Origin: Rhodobacteraceae bacterium QY30
GTDB lineage: Bacteria > Pseudomonadota > Alphaproteobacteria > Rhodobacterales > Rhodobacteraceae
NCBI GenBank assembly: GCA_002356635.1
Contig: CP023454.1
Coordinates: 248,001 to 312,000 of the forward strand
DNA: 64,000 nucleotides
Direction of reading: 5' to 3'
Shown: piece after piece, positions 44,860 to 54,648 of the stretch
Layout: each line of letters begins with the position of its first letter
Numbering within the stretch: the stretch's first letter is position 1
Notes under the pieces: generated by a model
What the model saw: only the letters and a program-made list of their open reading frames with translations
Database searches by the model: none
What the model was told of the DNA's origin: nothing
Translations under genes and position numbers: made by a program

Positions 44860-45909
44860 TCAGCGCAGCGGGCGGCGCGACCGGATCATGCCCATGATAT
44901 CATAGGTCTGGTCAAGGATCGGCTGCGCGATCGCATCGGCGCGGTTGGCGCCGTCGCCCAGAATGCGGTCAAGTTCTGCCGTGTCGGCCATCAGGCGCTT
45001 CATCTCGGCCGAGATCGGTTCCAGCTTCGATACGGCCAGATCGGCCAGCGCCGGTTTGAACGCGCCAAAGCCCTGACCGCCGTATTGCGCGATGACCTCC
45101 GCCGGAGTCAGGTCTGCCAGCGCGGCGTAGATGTTCACAAGGTTGCGGGCGTCCGGGCGGTCTTGCAGGCCTTCGACCGTTTCGGGCAGCGGCTCCGGGT
45201 CGGTCTTGGCCTTGCGGAACTTGGTGGCGATGGTGTCGGCATCATCCGTCAGGTTGATGCGGCTGGCGTCCGAAGGGTCGGATTTCGACATCTTCTTCGT
45301 GCCGTCGCGCAGCGACATGACCCGCGTGGCGGCGCCTTCGATCAGCGGTTCGGTCACGGGGAAGAAATCGACGCCGAAATCGTGGTTGAATTTTTGCGCG
45401 ATGTCGCGCGTCAGCTCGACGTGCTGTTTCTGGTCCTCGCCCACCGGGACCATGGTGGCGTGATAGACCAGGATGTCGGCCGCCATCAGGGACGGATAGG
45501 CGTAAAGCCCAAGGCTGACCTGTTCAGTATGCTTGCCCGCCTTGTCCTTGAACTGGGTCATGCGGTTCATCCAGCCCAGACGCGCGACACAGTTGAAGAT
45601 CCAGCCCAGTTCGGCGTGGGCGGAAACCTGGCTTTGGTTGAAAAGGATCGACCGCTTCGGATCGACGCCCGATGCGATGAAGGCCGCCGCGGCCTCGTAC
45701 GTCTGCTGGCGCAGGCGGTCGGGGTCCTGCCAGACGGTGATCGCGTGCAGGTCCACCAGACAATAGATCGTCTCGATCCCTTCGTTCTGCTTTTCGGCAA
45801 AGCGTTTCAGCGCGCCAAGGTAGTTGCCCAGCGTCAAGCCGCCCGAGGGCTGGATGCCCGAGAAGATCCGGGGTTTGAACGCGGTTTTTTGCGGGGCTGC
45901 TTCGGTCAT
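44860..45909 (-). CDS. trpS: Tryptophanyl-tRNA synthetase
   Basis: 349 residues from the ATG at 45909; eight further in-frame codons upstream lack support. Class I signatures: [18 protein letters not shown] in place of HIGH, and [10 protein letters not shown] as [21 protein letters not shown]-like text ([18 protein letters not shown]) and [17 protein letters not shown] are typical. Charges tRNA-Trp. It is divergent from a rhomboid-like gene. Confidence 0.97.
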   Translation of the reverse strand: MTEAAPQKTAFKPRIFSGIQPSGGLTLGNYLGALKRFAEKQNEGIETIYCLVDLHAITVWQDPDRLRQQTYEAAAAFIASGVDPKRSILFNQSQVSAHAELGWIFNCVARLGWMNRMTQFKDKAGKHTEQVSLGLYAYPSLMAADILVYHATMVPVGEDQKQHVELTRDIAQKFNHDFGVDFFPVTEPLIEGAATRVMSLRDGTKKMSKSDPSDASRINLTDDADTIATKFRKAKTDPEPLPETVEGLQDRPDARNLVNIYAALADLTPAEVIAQYGGQGFGAFKPALADLAVSKLEPISAEMKRLMADTAELDRILGDGANRADAIAQPILDQTYDIMGMIRSRRPLR

Positions 45910-46027
45910 TGGCTGGGGTCCTTGCGCGCGCATCTGCTGGAAAACAGGATCGTGTTCGCGTATCGCAGGGGGCGTGGGGCGTCAACTGCGGGCCGCAGGG
46001 GCACCTGGAACGAAGGGGCAGGACCAG

Positions 46028-46786
46028 ATGAGCGATCAGCAGCCGAAACGGAATGGCAACGTGCATGAATTCCGCCCGCGCGCCGAGGCGCTGGACGAGG
46101 ATGCCCATCCGGTGGCCGAAGCATTGCTGCACGACCTACCGCCGGTGGTTTGGCTGATCGCCGTGCCAATGGCGATCCTTGAACTGATGGCGCAGGCGGC
46201 GTCCTATGGCTTCATCGACGGCAGCCGTGGAACCGGCTGGCGGATGGCGATGCTGCAGAAATTCGCGCTGGCGCCCGACATGCTGGGGCGGATGTGGGAA
46301 TCGGGGGTGTGGCCCGCCGACTTCCTGATGCGCTTCGTCACCTACGCCTTCTTCCATGTGAACTTCCTGCATGCCGTCATGGTCATCGTCTTCGTGCTGG
46401 CGCTGGGCAAGTTCGTGGCTGAAGCCTTTGGTGCCTTCGCCATGCTGGCGATCTTTTTCGTCGCCACCGCCGCAGGGGCCGTCGCCTATTCGCTGGTGCC
46501 GATCGCGCAGGCCGGGCTGATCGGCGGCTATCCCGGCGTCTATGGTCTGATCGGGGGCTTTACCGCGATCCTGTGGTCGCGGCTGGGGGCCGCCCATGCC
46601 AACCAATACCGCGCCTTCACGCTGATCGGGTTCCTACTGGCGATCCAGCTGGTCTATGGGCTGCTGTTCGGCACCGGCTGGGACTGGGTGGCCGAATTGA
46701 CAGGCTTCGCCGCGGGCTTCGGGCTATCGTTCCTGGTAGCGCCGGGTGGGCCGGCGCACCTTCTGCGGCTGATCCGCCAGCGTTAG
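46028..46786 (+). CDS. Rhomboid-fold membrane protein lacking catalytic residues
   Basis: 252 residues from the ATG at 46028. Six hydrophobic segments follow a 36-residue polar N-terminus. Rhomboid topology is visible: FVTYAFFHVNFLHAVMVI holds the histidine/asparagine cluster, and GGYPGVYGLIGGFTA aligns with the G-x-S-G active-site loop. The serine position is P169. The base, expected in a motif like HIGGFxAG, is T225 in ELTGFAAGF. Both catalytic residues are therefore absent, so this should be a pseudoprotease, perhaps a membrane chaperone or binding protein. Its stop overlaps that of convergent murJ by 3 bases. Confidence 0.82.
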   Translation: MSDQQPKRNGNVHEFRPRAEALDEDAHPVAEALLHDLPPVVWLIAVPMAILELMAQAASYGFIDGSRGTGWRMAMLQKFALAPDMLGRMWESGVWPADFLMRFVTYAFFHVNFLHAVMVIVFVLALGKFVAEAFGAFAMLAIFFVATAAGAVAYSLVPIAQAGLIGGYPGVYGLIGGFTAILWSRLGAAHANQYRAFTLIGFLLAIQLVYGLLFGTGWDWVAELTGFAAGFGLSFLVAPGGPAHLLRLIRQR

Positions 46787-48330
46787 GCCGAACGCCGGAA
46801 GCTTGCCCGGAAGTCGGACAGCCGGAAGGCCCCGACCAGCGCGGCGAGCGCGAGGTATAGCGCAAACCCGGCGGTGCACAGCAGCATGAGGCCGATGTAG
46901 CGGTGCCCCGTGGGCTGAAGCATGTCGTGCATCTGCCCGGCCAGCCACCAAAGCCCGGCCCCCATCAGGGCCGATGCCAGCACGATCCGTGGCAGGCGAG
47001 ACTTCAGTCGGTCATCTGCGCGCGCAGCCTCGCCCATCTTGCGGCTGCCCCACCAAAGCTGGAGCATCATCGTCCAGCCTGAAATCGTGGTGCCAAGCGC
47101 TGCGGCGATGAAGCCCAGCGGATACATCAGCCCCACGGCAAGCGCGACGTTCACGATCATCGAATGGATGGCAAAGCGGAAGGGCGTCCGCGTATCTTCG
47201 CGCGCGAAATACAGCGGTTGCAGCACCTTCTGCATGACGAAGGCGGGAAGTCCCGCACCATAGACGGCCAGCGTCAGCGCCGTGGGAAGGGTGTCGGCGG
47301 CGGTGAACTCTCCCCGCTCGAACAGGACCGAGATCAAGGGCACCGGAATGACCATCAGCGCGACGGCGGCCGGAACCGTCAGGAACAGCGCGAATTCGGT
47401 GGCGCGGGACAGGGCATAGCGGCTGCCGGCCACGTCATCGGCCTTCAGCCGTCGCGAGATGTCTGGCAGCAGCACGATGCCGATGGCAATGCCGACGACG
47501 CCCAAAGGCAGTTGATACAGACGGTCGGCATAGTTCAGCCAGGCGATGGCGCCTTCGAAATGGCTGCCGACCTGCCGACCGACCAGCAGGTTGATCTGCA
47601 CCACACCGCCCGCCAGGACGGATGGCCCCGCGATCATCACCAGCCGCCGCAGGTCGGTGGAAAACCGCGGGCGGCGGAAGCGCAGCGGATAGCCCATACG
47701 CGCCGCGGCGATCCAGACGATGGCCAGTTGTAGGAACCCGATCAGCGGCGTCGACCAGGCCAGCGTCAGCCCCATGTCCCAGCCCAGGCGATAGGCCAGC
47801 GCCATTGCCACCAGGAATACGATGTTGAGCATGACCGGCGCGCCCGCAGCGGCGGCAAAGCGACCCCCCGCGTTCAGCAGTCCAGATAAAAGCGCGGTAA
47901 GCGAGATGAAGAAGATATAGGGAAAGCAGATGTTGCCATATTCGATCGCCAGTTCCAGCCGTTCGTCCCCGGCAAAGCCCGATGCCATGGCCAGCACCAG
48001 CCCGCGCATCCCGATCATCGCAAGGACGGAAAACACCGCCACCACCAGCGCCAGGCCCGTGAAGGCATCCTCGGCAAAGCGGTGCGCGTCGGCTTCGTCG
48101 GATTCGAGCTTTTTAGAGAAGATCGGCACGAAGGCGGTATTGAAGGCCCCTTCCGCGAAAAAGCGGCGGAACATGTTCGGCAGCGAAAAGGCCACCAGGA
48201 AGGCTTCGGCCACCGGGCCGGTGCCCAGGAAGCTGGCGGTCTGCACGTCGCGGGCAAAGCCGGCGATGCGGCTAAGCAGCGTCCAGGCCCCCACGGTCAG
48301 GAAGCCGCGCATCAGTCGGATGGGTTTCAT
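46783..48330 (-). CDS. murJ: Lipid II flippase MurJ
   Basis: 515 residues with about 14 membrane segments, MOP superfamily. Family text: GAWTLLSRIAGFARDVQTASFLGTGPVAEAFLVAFSLPNMFRRFFAEGAFNTAFVP, here spanning the first 65 residues, and FERGEFTAADT in the middle. It moves lipid II across the cytoplasmic membrane for peptidoglycan synthesis. It begins three bases after glnD ends, indicating an operon glnD-murJ. Confidence 0.95.
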   Translation of the reverse strand: MKPIRLMRGFLTVGAWTLLSRIAGFARDVQTASFLGTGPVAEAFLVAFSLPNMFRRFFAEGAFNTAFVPIFSKKLESDEADAHRFAEDAFTGLALVVAVFSVLAMIGMRGLVLAMASGFAGDERLELAIEYGNICFPYIFFISLTALLSGLLNAGGRFAAAAGAPVMLNIVFLVAMALAYRLGWDMGLTLAWSTPLIGFLQLAIVWIAAARMGYPLRFRRPRFSTDLRRLVMIAGPSVLAGGVVQINLLVGRQVGSHFEGAIAWLNYADRLYQLPLGVVGIAIGIVLLPDISRRLKADDVAGSRYALSRATEFALFLTVPAAVALMVIPVPLISVLFERGEFTAADTLPTALTLAVYGAGLPAFVMQKVLQPLYFAREDTRTPFRFAIHSMIVNVALAVGLMYPLGFIAAALGTTISGWTMMLQLWWGSRKMGEAARADDRLKSRLPRIVLASALMGAGLWWLAGQMHDMLQPTGHRYIGLMLLCTAGFALYLALAALVGAFRLSDFRASFRRSA

Positions 48331-48333
48331 CTG

Positions 48334-51138
48334 TCAGGTCCGGGCGCGCTCGGCCCCTTCGGTGATGGCCTGCCGCAGTTTCTTTTCCAGCGCCTCTTGG
48401 CGCGATTTGGTGTGCAGCTTCAAGCCGAACATGTCCTTGACGTAAAAGCTGTCGACGACCTGCGCGCCAAAAGTCGCGATCACGGCGCTGGCGATGTAGA
48501 TGTTGTTGGCGGCCAGCGTCCGCGTCAGGTCGTAAAGCAGGCCGGGCCGGTCGCGGGTGTCGACTTCGATGATCGTGTAGATTTCCGATCCTTCGTTGTC
48601 GAAGCTGATCGTTGTGGGAAAACGGAATTCACGCTCGCGCTTCTTCACCTTGTCGCGGTCGCGCATCGCGTCGCGGGTCACGACTTCGCCCTTCAGCGTC
48701 TTTTCGATCATGCCGCGCAGCCGTGGCAGGCGCTCCACCTCGTAGGGGGTGCCGTCGTCGTCCTGGATCCAGAACACCGCCGTCGCATAGCCGTCCTTGG
48801 AGGTGTAGGTCCGCGCATCGACGACGTTCGCACCGACCAGCGCCAGCGCTCCGGCCAGGCGCGAGAAGATGCCCGGGTGGTCGGCCAGCGCGAAACAGGC
48901 GCGGGTGGCATCATGGTCGACGTCCGGTTTCAGGTCCAGGCGGATCTCGTCATCCGGGATGTCGCGCAGAAGTTCGGCAAACACGATCTGCGTGTCGGTC
49001 GAAAGGCCCTGCCAGTAGGGGATGTAATGGCGCGCCATCTCGCGCCGCAGATCCTTCGGATCCCATCCGGACAAGGCGGCACGGACGGCGCGGCGGGCCT
49101 CCTCGATACCGCGTTCGCGGCTGGCGGATTCGATGCCGCCTTCCAGCATGGCCACGGTTTCCGCATATAGCCGGCGCAGCAGCATGGCTTTCCAGTTGTT
49201 CCACGTCGTCGGGCCGACACCTCGGATGTCGCACACCGTCAGGACCGTCAGCAGGTCAAGCCGCTTGCGCGACTTCACCTGGCGGGCAAAGTCGCGCACC
49301 GTCCGCGGGTCCGACAGGTCGCGTTTCTGGGCCACGTCGGACATGAGGAGGTGGTTGCGCACCAGCCATTCCGCGGTTTCGCTTTCCTCGGCGTTCAGGC
49401 CCAGCCTCGGCGCGATCCGCCGCGCCATCTGCGCCCCGAGGATCGAGTGATCTTCGGGCCGGCCCTTGCCGATGTCATGAAGAAGCAGCGCCACATAGAG
49501 GATGCGGCGGTTGACTCCCTGTTCCAGGATCCCGGAGGCGACGGGCAGCTCCTCGACCAGTTCGCCCCGTTCGATCTGCGCAAGATTGCGGATGCACTGG
49601 ATGATGTGTTCGTCCACCGTGTAGTGGTGGTAGACGTTGAACTGCATCATCGCGACGATGGCGCCGAATTCCGGGATGAAGGCGCCCAGAACGCCCAGTT
49701 CGTTCATCCGGCGAAGTGAACGTTCCGGGTTTCCGTGCTTCAGCAGAAGATCCAGGAAGATCCGGTTGGCCTCGGGATTTTCGCGCAGGGAATCGTCGAT
49801 CAGGTGCAGCAACGACCGGACGGCCCGCATCGCGTCGGGGTGGATCAGCAGGCCGGTGCGCAGCGCCTCTTCGAACAGGCGCAGCATGTTCAGCGGATCG
49901 TCGGTCAGCAGCTTCGGCGAAATCAGGTTGAGCCGCCCGCGATCTTCACGGAACCCGGCCCGAAGCTTCGGCTTGCGGCGCAGCAGGCGCTGCAACATCG
50001 GCGCCGCCTTGGTGTGCCGGCTTTCCAGCGCCGTCAGGAACACGCGCGTCAGTTCCCCCACATGGGTCGCGTGGCGGAAGTAATCCTGCATGAAGATTTC
50101 GACCGCGCGGCGGCCGGCGCTGTCCTCATAGCCCATGCGGGCGGCCACCTCGACCTGCATGTCGAAGGTCAACTGATCCACCATGCGCCGGGTGATCAGG
50201 TGCAGGTGGCAGCGCACGGCCCAAAGGAAATCTTCTGCCGCCTCGAAGGCCTGGTACTCCTCGCGCGTGAAAACGCCGACATCGACCAGCGCGCCGCGGG
50301 TTTCCACCGGGTGCAGGTACTTGGCGATCCAGTACAGCGTTTGCAGATCCCGCAGCCCGCCCTTGCCTTCTTTGACGTTCGGCTCCAGCACGTAGCGTTG
50401 TCCCTGGCGCTTGTGGCGTTCGGCGCGTTCGGCCAGCTTGGCCTCGACGAACTCGGGGGCGGTGCCCTTGAACAGTTCATTGCGAAGCCGGTCGTGCAAC
50501 TCGATCGCCAAGGGTTCGTGGCCAACCAGGAACCGGTGCTCAAGCAGGGCGGTGCGGATGGTGAAATCCTCGCGTCCCAGGCGCAGGCAATCGTTCACGG
50601 TGCGGCTGGCGTGGCCGACCTTCAGCTTCAGGTCCCACATCAGGTAGAGCATCGTCTCGATGATGCTTTCCGCCCAGGCCGTTTCCTTCCACGGTGTCAG
50701 GAACAGCAGGTCCACATCCGATGCGGGCGCCATTTCGGCACGCCCGTAGCCGCCGACAGCCAGGACAGCGATGCGTTGCGCTTCGGTAGGGGTGGCCAGC
50801 GGGTGAAAGTTGCGGGTGGCCAGGCGGAAGATCAGGCCGATCACCGCATCGGTCACGGCGGCATAGGCTGCCTTGGTAATGGCGGCCTGACGCGGATGCA
50901 GGACCAGATCCTCGGCGATCAGGGTCAGTGCCTGGTTCCGCGCGTCGCGCAGCACCTGCGCGGCGGCGCTGCGCATGGCCTTGGGCTCAACCGAGCCAGC
51001 CTTTTCCAGAGCGTCATCCAGCCGCGAGGCCATCAGGCCCGTGTCGAAAAGGGCCGCGGCCCCGATCCTTGCGGGAAGGACCGGAGCCGCCGGTGGTGTC
51101 TGCGGGGCCGTCGCCGTCGTATCAGAGACCGGTGCCAC
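48334..51138 (-). CDS. glnD: [Protein-PII] uridylyltransferase / uridylyl-removing enzyme
   Basis: 934 residues, full length. The nucleotidyltransferase domain has GGYGRAEM (129-136) and the acidic pair D141/D143; the HD domain has HDIGKGRPEDHS, giving uridylyl-removing activity; two ACT domains lie in the C-terminal 220 residues (LADHPGIFSRLAGALALVGA and DTRDRPGLLYDLTRTLAANN), sensing glutamine. It controls PII modification and nitrogen metabolism. The start overlaps the end of the upstream LpoA-like gene by 17 bases. Confidence 0.96.
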   Translation of the reverse strand: MAPVSDTTATAPQTPPAAPVLPARIGAAALFDTGLMASRLDDALEKAGSVEPKAMRSAAAQVLRDARNQALTLIAEDLVLHPRQAAITKAAYAAVTDAVIGLIFRLATRNFHPLATPTEAQRIAVLAVGGYGRAEMAPASDVDLLFLTPWKETAWAESIIETMLYLMWDLKLKVGHASRTVNDCLRLGREDFTIRTALLEHRFLVGHEPLAIELHDRLRNELFKGTAPEFVEAKLAERAERHKRQGQRYVLEPNVKEGKGGLRDLQTLYWIAKYLHPVETRGALVDVGVFTREEYQAFEAAEDFLWAVRCHLHLITRRMVDQLTFDMQVEVAARMGYEDSAGRRAVEIFMQDYFRHATHVGELTRVFLTALESRHTKAAPMLQRLLRRKPKLRAGFREDRGRLNLISPKLLTDDPLNMLRLFEEALRTGLLIHPDAMRAVRSLLHLIDDSLRENPEANRIFLDLLLKHGNPERSLRRMNELGVLGAFIPEFGAIVAMMQFNVYHHYTVDEHIIQCIRNLAQIERGELVEELPVASGILEQGVNRRILYVALLLHDIGKGRPEDHSILGAQMARRIAPRLGLNAEESETAEWLVRNHLLMSDVAQKRDLSDPRTVRDFARQVKSRKRLDLLTVLTVCDIRGVGPTTWNNWKAMLLRRLYAETVAMLEGGIESASRERGIEEARRAVRAALSGWDPKDLRREMARHYIPYWQGLSTDTQIVFAELLRDIPDDEIRLDLKPDVDHDATRACFALADHPGIFSRLAGALALVGANVVDARTYTSKDGYATAVFWIQDDDGTPYEVERLPRLRGMIEKTLKGEVVTRDAMRDRDKVKKREREFRFPTTISFDNEGSEIYTIIEVDTRDRPGLLYDLTRTLAANNIYIASAVIATFGAQVVDSFYVKDMFGLKLHTKSRQEALEKKLRQAITEGAERART

Positions 51139-52288
51139 CGAAGCTCCTCGGGGCGGCGTCGATCACGACAACCTGGTTGTTGCGGATCGTGGCGACCGCC
51201 AGCCCGCGTTCGTTCGATCCGTCGGGCAGCAGGCGGAAGACCCCATTCACACCCGCGAAACCGGACCCCTGCGTCAGCGCAGCGCGGCTGAGCGCATCCT
51301 TGCGGCCCGAACGGACCAGCGCGCCGATCGCGGCAATGCCGTCATAGGCCAGCCCCGCGATGGGATGCGGCGGCTGGCCGTAGGCCTGCTGGTAGCGTGC
51401 GTTGAACTGGTTGGTCAGCCCGGGATCGGGCAGCGCAAACCAGCCGCCCTGGACGCCCGGCAGCGCCAACGTTGCCGAGGGCAGATCCCACCGGGTCAGA
51501 CCCGCGAATTGCGCCGTGCTGTTCGACAGCCCCTGTTCGGGCAGAAGTTGCGTCAGCAGCGGCAGGGCGCCCGCGGTGTCGGCGGTGAAGAAAACCGCGT
51601 TCGCCCCCGTTGCGCGCTGCTGCGCCACGATGCTGGGAACCGTCTGCATCACGCCCTGCTGCGAGAAGTCGTATCCGATGGTCCCCGCCACCTGGACCCC
51701 GCTCTTGCGCGCCGCATTGGCGATGGCGCGTGCACCAAGGTTGCCGGCGGGGTTGTTTTCGTGGACGACCAGGATGTTGCGCTTGCCCTGCGCCGCGCCA
51801 TAGCCCACCAGCCGGTTTGCGGTGTTCTGGAAGGTCGGCCCCAGCACAAAGACATTGCCACCCGCGATGTCGGTGTTGTTCGAGAAGGACAAGACATTCA
51901 CGCCCTTCGAGGCCACGGCCAGGCCCGCGGCGTTCGCCGTTTCGGCGTAAACCGGGCCCAGGATGATCTTGGCGCCCTCGGCCACCGCCTTCGTGGCCGC
52001 GGCAGCGCCCGTGGCGGCACCTGCGCCCGCGTCATAGACCCGAAGGTTGATCTTGGCGCCGTTCAGGTCGCGGATGGCCAGTTCGGCGGCCTGTTTCAGG
52101 CTGCGCGACAGCACATCGTCCCCCGCGCTGCCCGAGGGCAGCAGCAGCGCGACCTGCACCGCCTCGCCCGAGGTGACGGCGGGCGCATTGCCGGTGGCCA
52201 CCGGCTCGCACCCCGACAGGGCAACGGCCGCGGCAGACATCGTGACAAGGCCCCAGACCTTGCGGGCGGTCGATAAAACGGCGAACAT
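51122..52288 (-). CDS. LpoA-like lipoprotein (penicillin-binding protein activator family)
   Basis: 388 residues from the ATG at 52288. A lipoprotein signal peptide ends in ALSGC (cysteine near residue 27), so the protein should be lipid-anchored. The rest is a type-I periplasmic-binding fold (VALLLPSGSAGDDVLSRSLKQAAELAIRD, then LGPVYAETANAAGLAVASK) as in the C-domain of LpoA, an activator of penicillin-binding protein 1A. The N-terminal TPR domain of E. coli LpoA is missing. A function in peptidoglycan synthesis is inferred from the family and from the neighbouring murJ. It is divergent from rsmI. Confidence 0.82.
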   Translation of the reverse strand: MFAVLSTARKVWGLVTMSAAAVALSGCEPVATGNAPAVTSGEAVQVALLLPSGSAGDDVLSRSLKQAAELAIRDLNGAKINLRVYDAGAGAATGAAAATKAVAEGAKIILGPVYAETANAAGLAVASKGVNVLSFSNNTDIAGGNVFVLGPTFQNTANRLVGYGAAQGKRNILVVHENNPAGNLGARAIANAARKSGVQVAGTIGYDFSQQGVMQTVPSIVAQQRATGANAVFFTADTAGALPLLTQLLPEQGLSNSTAQFAGLTRWDLPSATLALPGVQGGWFALPDPGLTNQFNARYQQAYGQPPHPIAGLAYDGIAAIGALVRSGRKDALSRAALTQGSGFAGVNGVFRLLPDGSNERGLAVATIRNNQVVVIDAAPRSFGGTGL

Positions 52289-52391
52289 CCTGAATTCCTC
52301 ATCGGCAAACGGTGAGGCAGACCCTAAAGCCTTGCCGCCATGAAGTAAACTTTCGCCGAGCCGGGCAGGCGGTTTCCGGCAGGTGAGGCAG

Positions 52392-53261
52392 ATGTCGCAA
52401 GTCACAGCTAAGGACGGTAGGGGAAAGCTGGATCCCGGGCTTTATTTTGTGGCGACGCCGATCGGCGCGGCGCGGGACATCACGCTCCGGGCGCTGGACA
52501 TCCTGCGCGATGCCGACGTGATCGCGGCAGAAGACACGCGGACGCTGCGGCACCTGATGGACATTCATGGTATTGCGCTGGGGGATCGGCCGCTGGTGGC
52601 CTATCACGATCACAATGGCGAACGAATCAGGCCGCGCCTGCTGACGGCGCTCTCCGAAGGCAAGTCGGTCGCCTACGCTTCCGAAGCCGGAACGCCGCTG
52701 GTCGCGGATCCGGGCTTCCAGTTGTCCCGCGCGGCAATCGCGGCCGGCCACGCGGTGCGCACCGCGCCGGGGCCATCGGCCGCGATCGCGGCGCTGACGG
52801 TGGCCGGCCTGCCGTCCGACAGGTTCCTGTTTGCGGGCTTTCCCCCGACGGGCGGCGCGCGCCGCAAGTGGCTGGCGGACCTGGCGGCCGTGCGCGCGAC
52901 GCTGATCTTTTACGAATCGCCCAAGCGCGTTGGGGATTTGTTGACGGACTTGCGGGACACCTTGGGCAACCGGCAGGCGGTGGTCTGCCGGGAACTGACA
53001 AAACGATTCGAGGAGGTGACGCGCGGGCCTCTGGCCGATCTGGCGGCCGGCTTTGCGGATCGGGACGTGAAGGGCGAAATCGTGGTTCTGGTGGACCGCG
53101 GCGAAGAACAGGCAGCCGATGAGGACACGGTGGACGACGCGATGCGGAAGGCGCTGGCGCAGATGTCGGTGAAGGATGCGGCGCAGGCGGTGGCCGAGGC
53201 CTACGGCCTGCAAAGGCGGGCGGCCTATCAGTTGGCCTTGAAGATCGGCGGCGAAGAATGA
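52392..53261 (+). CDS. rsmI: 16S rRNA (cytidine(1402)-2'-O)-methyltransferase
   Basis: 289 residues from the ATG at 52392; a GTG at 52383 is in frame. Tetrapyrrole-methylase fold motifs: LYFVATPIGAARDITLRALDIL, AAEDTRTLRHL, YHDHNG, ASEAGTPLVADPG and APGPSAAIAALTVAGLPSDRF. The C-terminal region is a short helical domain. It methylates C1402 of 16S rRNA. The stop overlaps yraN (ATGA). rsmI-yraN-gshB order is common in proteobacteria. Confidence 0.95.
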   Translation: MSQVTAKDGRGKLDPGLYFVATPIGAARDITLRALDILRDADVIAAEDTRTLRHLMDIHGIALGDRPLVAYHDHNGERIRPRLLTALSEGKSVAYASEAGTPLVADPGFQLSRAAIAAGHAVRTAPGPSAAIAALTVAGLPSDRFLFAGFPPTGGARRKWLADLAAVRATLIFYESPKRVGDLLTDLRDTLGNRQAVVCRELTKRFEEVTRGPLADLAAGFADRDVKGEIVVLVDRGEEQAADEDTVDDAMRKALAQMSVKDAAQAVAEAYGLQRRAAYQLALKIGGEE

Positions 53262-53635
53262 CGGGCACCGATGAGCGGTCACGCAAGGGCGCATTGGCCT
53301 GGCAGTCGGGCAATGCGGCCGAAGAGGCGGCGGTGCGTCATTACGAAAGCCTTGGGGCCAGTGTCGCCGCGCGCCGCTGGCGGGGCCGTTCAGGCGAAAT
53401 CGACCTGATCCTGCGCGAAGGGTCGCGGGTGGTGTTCGTCGAGGTGAAGAAGGCCGACACCCATGCCGCCGCCGCGGAACGGCTGGGCCCCCGGCAACAG
53501 GACCGGATCTGGCGCGCGGCGCGCGAATTCATCGGCGGCGAACCGACCGGCCAGGATACCGAGGTCCGGTTCGATGTCGCGCTGATGGATTCCCTGGGCC
53601 GGATCAGGATCATCTCGAACGCGCTGGGGCACTGA
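53258..53635 (+). CDS. yraN: YraN family protein (UPF0102), nuclease-like fold
   Basis: 125 residues. The restriction-endonuclease-like core is visible: [27 protein letters not shown] with the aspartate, and [10 protein letters not shown] with E-x-K. The family is predicted to act on branched or replicating DNA, but experimental evidence is thin. It is translationally coupled to rsmI. Confidence 0.9.
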   Translation: MTGTDERSRKGALAWQSGNAAEEAAVRHYESLGASVAARRWRGRSGEIDLILREGSRVVFVEVKKADTHAAAAERLGPRQQDRIWRAAREFIGGEPTGQDTEVRFDVALMDSLGRIRIISNALGH

Positions 53636-53703
53636 GGCGGCATTGCATCCCGTGCAGGCTTCCGCCATCAAAGGCGAAGCGCGACGACACCCCGGAGGAT
53701 GAG

Positions 53704-54645
53704 ATGGCCCTGAAGGTTGCCCTGCAAATGGACCCGATCGGTCCGGTCAACATCGAGGCCGACAGCACCTTCCGCATCGGGATCGAAGCGCAGGCGCGCG
53801 GGCACAGCCTGTTCTATTACACACCCGACCGGCTGTCCTATCGGGAAGGCCGCATCCTGGCGCGGGGCTGGCCCATCGAATTGCGCCGTGAACGGGGAAA
53901 TCACTTCACCCTGGGGGATGAGACCGAGGTGGATCTGGCAGAATTCGATGTGGTCTGGCTGCGTCAGGATCCGCCCTTCGACATGGGCTACATCACGACC
54001 ACGCATCTTCTTGAACGGATCCATCCGAAGACCCTTGTGGTGAATGATCCGTTCTGGGTGCGGAACTTCCCCGAAAAGCTGCTGGTGCTGGATTTCCCGA
54101 AGCTGACCCCGCCGACTCTTGTGGCGCGCGACCTGGCGACGATCCGGGCCTTCAAGCACGAACATGGCGATATCATCCTGAAGCCGCTTTACGGGAACGG
54201 CGGCGCGGGGGTGTTCCGGCTGGACCCGAATGACCGGAACCTGGCTTCGCTGCATGAACTGTTCACGGGTATCTCGCGTGAGCCGCTGATCGCGCAGAAA
54301 TACGTTCCCGACGTGGTGCGCGGTGACAAGCGGATCATCCTGGTCGATGGCGAACCTGTCGGCGCGATCAACCGCGTTCCGGCCGAAGGCGAGACTCGGT
54401 CGAACATGCATGTGGGCGGGCGGCCCGAAAAGGTGGGACTGACAGAGCGCGACCTGGAAATCTGCGCCGCCATCGGTCCGACGCTCCGTGAAAAGGGCCA
54501 GATCTTCGTCGGCATCGACGTGATCGGCAACTGGCTGACGGAAATCAACGTGACCTCGCCCACCGGCATTCAGGAGCTGGAGCGATTCGACGGCACCAAC
54601 ACCGCCGAACGGATCTGGCAGGTGATCGAGGCGAAGCGCGCCTGA
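53704..54645 (+). CDS. gshB: Glutathione synthetase
   Basis: 313 residues, ATP-grasp family. Motifs: [20 protein letters not shown] at the N-terminus, [21 protein letters not shown], the ATP-binding [31 protein letters not shown], and [18 protein letters not shown] with metal ligands. It adds glycine to gamma-glutamylcysteine. A GGAGGATGAG lies before the ATG. The stop is three bases from the convergent yifB stop. Confidence 0.97.
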   Translation: MALKVALQMDPIGPVNIEADSTFRIGIEAQARGHSLFYYTPDRLSYREGRILARGWPIELRRERGNHFTLGDETEVDLAEFDVVWLRQDPPFDMGYITTTHLLERIHPKTLVVNDPFWVRNFPEKLLVLDFPKLTPPTLVARDLATIRAFKHEHGDIILKPLYGNGGAGVFRLDPNDRNLASLHELFTGISREPLIAQKYVPDVVRGDKRIILVDGEPVGAINRVPAEGETRSNMHVGGRPEKVGLTERDLEICAAIGPTLREKGQIFVGIDVIGNWLTEINVTSPTGIQELERFDGTNTAERIWQVIEAKRA

Positions 54646-54648
54646 CTG

